The notes beneath the pieces are model-generated. The model did not search any database, was not told where the DNA came from, and saw only the letters and a program-made list of their open reading frames with translations. The position numbers were made by a program, and so were the translations under genes. 64,000 nucleotides of DNA from assembly GCF_000938305.1 (NCBI RefSeq), contig NZ_JYMT01000006.1:62001-126000 (forward strand). The letters run 5' to 3'. Shown here piece after piece: positions 63,206 to 64,000 of the stretch (positions within the stretch are counted from its first letter, which is position 1; each line of letters opens with the position of its first letter). This DNA is from Bradyrhizobium sp. LTSP885. GTDB taxonomy: Bacteria; Pseudomonadota; Alphaproteobacteria; Rhizobiales; Xanthobacteraceae.

Positions 63206-64000
63206 CTATCCCGGCGGAAGCGCAGAAGCGCCTCGATCACGACGCAAGCGCTGGCCGATCACGACGATCGCCAGAAGTACGATTGTCTGGACGATCGCCA
63301 TCACGGCAACCGTGCTGGTGGAACTGCGTTGCCAGAAATCGAACATGGTGAGCGAAAAGACTTGGGTTCCGGATGTGTAGAGGAACAGCGCCGTCGCCAA
63401 CTCTCTAAAGGAAAGAACGAGCAGCAACGTCATAGACGCGAGAATGCCCGGCCACGCCAGCGGGGCGACCACGCGACGAAGCGTATAGACGAACCCAGCG
63501 CCGCACATGCGGGAACTCTCTTCGAGTTCCGGATGTATCTGCATCAAAGAGCTGGCGATGGCCCGCACACCTTGGGGCGCGAATTGCGAAACGTAAGCGA
63601 ATATGATTATCCAAAGGGTGCCGTAGAGGCCTATCGGGAGGCTGATCCATGACCAAAGATAGCCGAGACCGATGATGATTCCCGGTATCGCGATTGGTAG
63701 GACCGTGATCACGTCCAGAATCTTTCTGCCGGGGATTCGGGTTCGGTGCACAGTGTAGGCGATGGCGAAATAGAGTACGCTTCCGATGACGACGGTCGCT
63801 CCGGATACGAGCAGTGAATTGACGAAGGATGCCTTGATTACGGAGTTTTCGGAAGCAGCGACGAACTGTTCGACCGAGAATTGCCGGGGATCGAACATCG
63901 CGGAGACGGTGGAATAGAAGAGACTTTTACGCAGTGCGATGAAGAGCAGAGCGGCGTAAGGAAGAACGACTGCCGCAAACAGATACGAGAAGCCGACCAC
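63206..64000 (-). CDS. ABC transporter permease, Fe/polyamine type (5' end outside window)
   Basis: 264 visible residues of an inner-membrane permease; the frame is open at the window edge. It has six hydrophobic helices and the EAA loop region EESSRMCGAGFVYTLRRVVAP. Fe-type permeases (FbpB) carry two fused permease units, so this could be the second half of such a protein. It lies directly upstream of the lyase genes on the same strand and probably belongs with the binding protein at 55397. Confidence 0.85.
   Translation of the reverse strand: MVGFSYLFAAVVLPYAALLFIALRKSLFYSTVSAMFDPRQFSVEQFVAASENSVIKASFVNSLLVSGATVVIGSVLYFAIAYTVHRTRIPGRKILDVITVLPIAIPGIIIGLGYLWSWISLPIGLYGTLWIIIFAYVSQFAPQGVRAIASSLMQIHPELEESSRMCGAGFVYTLRRVVAPLAWPGILASMTLLLVLSFRELATALFLYTSGTQVFSLTMFDFWQRSSTSTVAVMAIVQTIVLLAIVVIGQRLRRDRGASALPPG

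Noticed and set aside
1..64000. CRISPR arrays, transposases or prophage genes
   Set aside because: No regularly spaced short repeats and no transposase, integrase or phage structural motifs were recognised in any frame.

Overview
The window reads as chromosome of a high-GC alphaproteobacterium, most likely Bradyrhizobium or a close relative. Supporting signs are long GC-rich operons of ABC importers and CoA catabolism, Irr-box-like sites before a TonB receptor, a GGAAC-N16-CGTT (sigma-EcfG) promoter, and a hairpin-rich intergenic repeat of a kind I recognise from Bradyrhizobium genomes. No rRNA, complete tRNA, CRISPR array or intact insertion sequence was seen.

Layout. (1) 1-7.3 kb, minus strand: an acyl-CoA/Rieske-dioxygenase catabolic cluster (acyl-CoA ligase, APH-fold kinase, Rieske alpha and beta subunits, enoyl-CoA hydratase, SDR, HSL-type esterase). 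On the plus strand beyond it (7.5-10.8 kb) lie a Liv-type binding protein, an AttH-like protein and a TesB-like thioesterase. A shared 12-bp sequence precedes both main transcription units of the cluster. (2) 11.4-16.1 kb: iron uptake (TonB receptor, orphan Fe-type binding protein, PepSY protein) behind two Irr-box-like repeats. (3) 16.1-27.7 kb, minus strand: a tightly packed run of ten genes encoding a three-subunit FAD dehydrogenase/cytochrome c complex, a polyamine-type ABC importer, an amidohydrolase, a COG0523 GTPase and an Old Yellow Enzyme. (4) 27.9-41.5 kb: a polyol/sugar locus with GMC dehydrogenase, MalK/F/G-type importer, FGGY kinase, HAD phosphatase and SorC regulator on the minus strand, and glycerol-1-phosphate-dehydrogenase-like, SDR, class II aldolase and HAD-IIA genes divergently on the plus strand. 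(5) 41.5-49.8 kb: GlxA-type regulator, small monooxygenase, secreted hydrolase, cytochrome b plus molybdopterin oxidoreductase, and an EmrAB pump with an adenylate cyclase. (6) 50.4-51.3 kb: three small genes, each with a sigma-EcfG-like promoter. (7) 51.4-52.0 kb: the dispersed repeat, then a 52-nt 3' fragment of tRNA-Pro(CGG) that looks like an attachment-site scar.

(8) 52.1-64 kb: to the right of the scar lies a probable integrated island. It holds a LysR regulator with two HTH domains, two cupins, an Fe-type ABC binding protein, a chemoreceptor, a two-gene homologue of ATP-citrate lyase (429 and 894 aa) and an ABC permease running off the end. The 10-bp palindrome-like site TTGTATGCAA, or a one-mismatch version, occurs upstream of the first cupin, between the binding protein and the chemoreceptor, and upstream of the lyase genes. 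I read this as one regulon that senses, imports and splits a citrate-like acid by an ATP- and CoA-dependent route; this is the strongest candidate for an undescribed system. The substrate is inferred, not shown.
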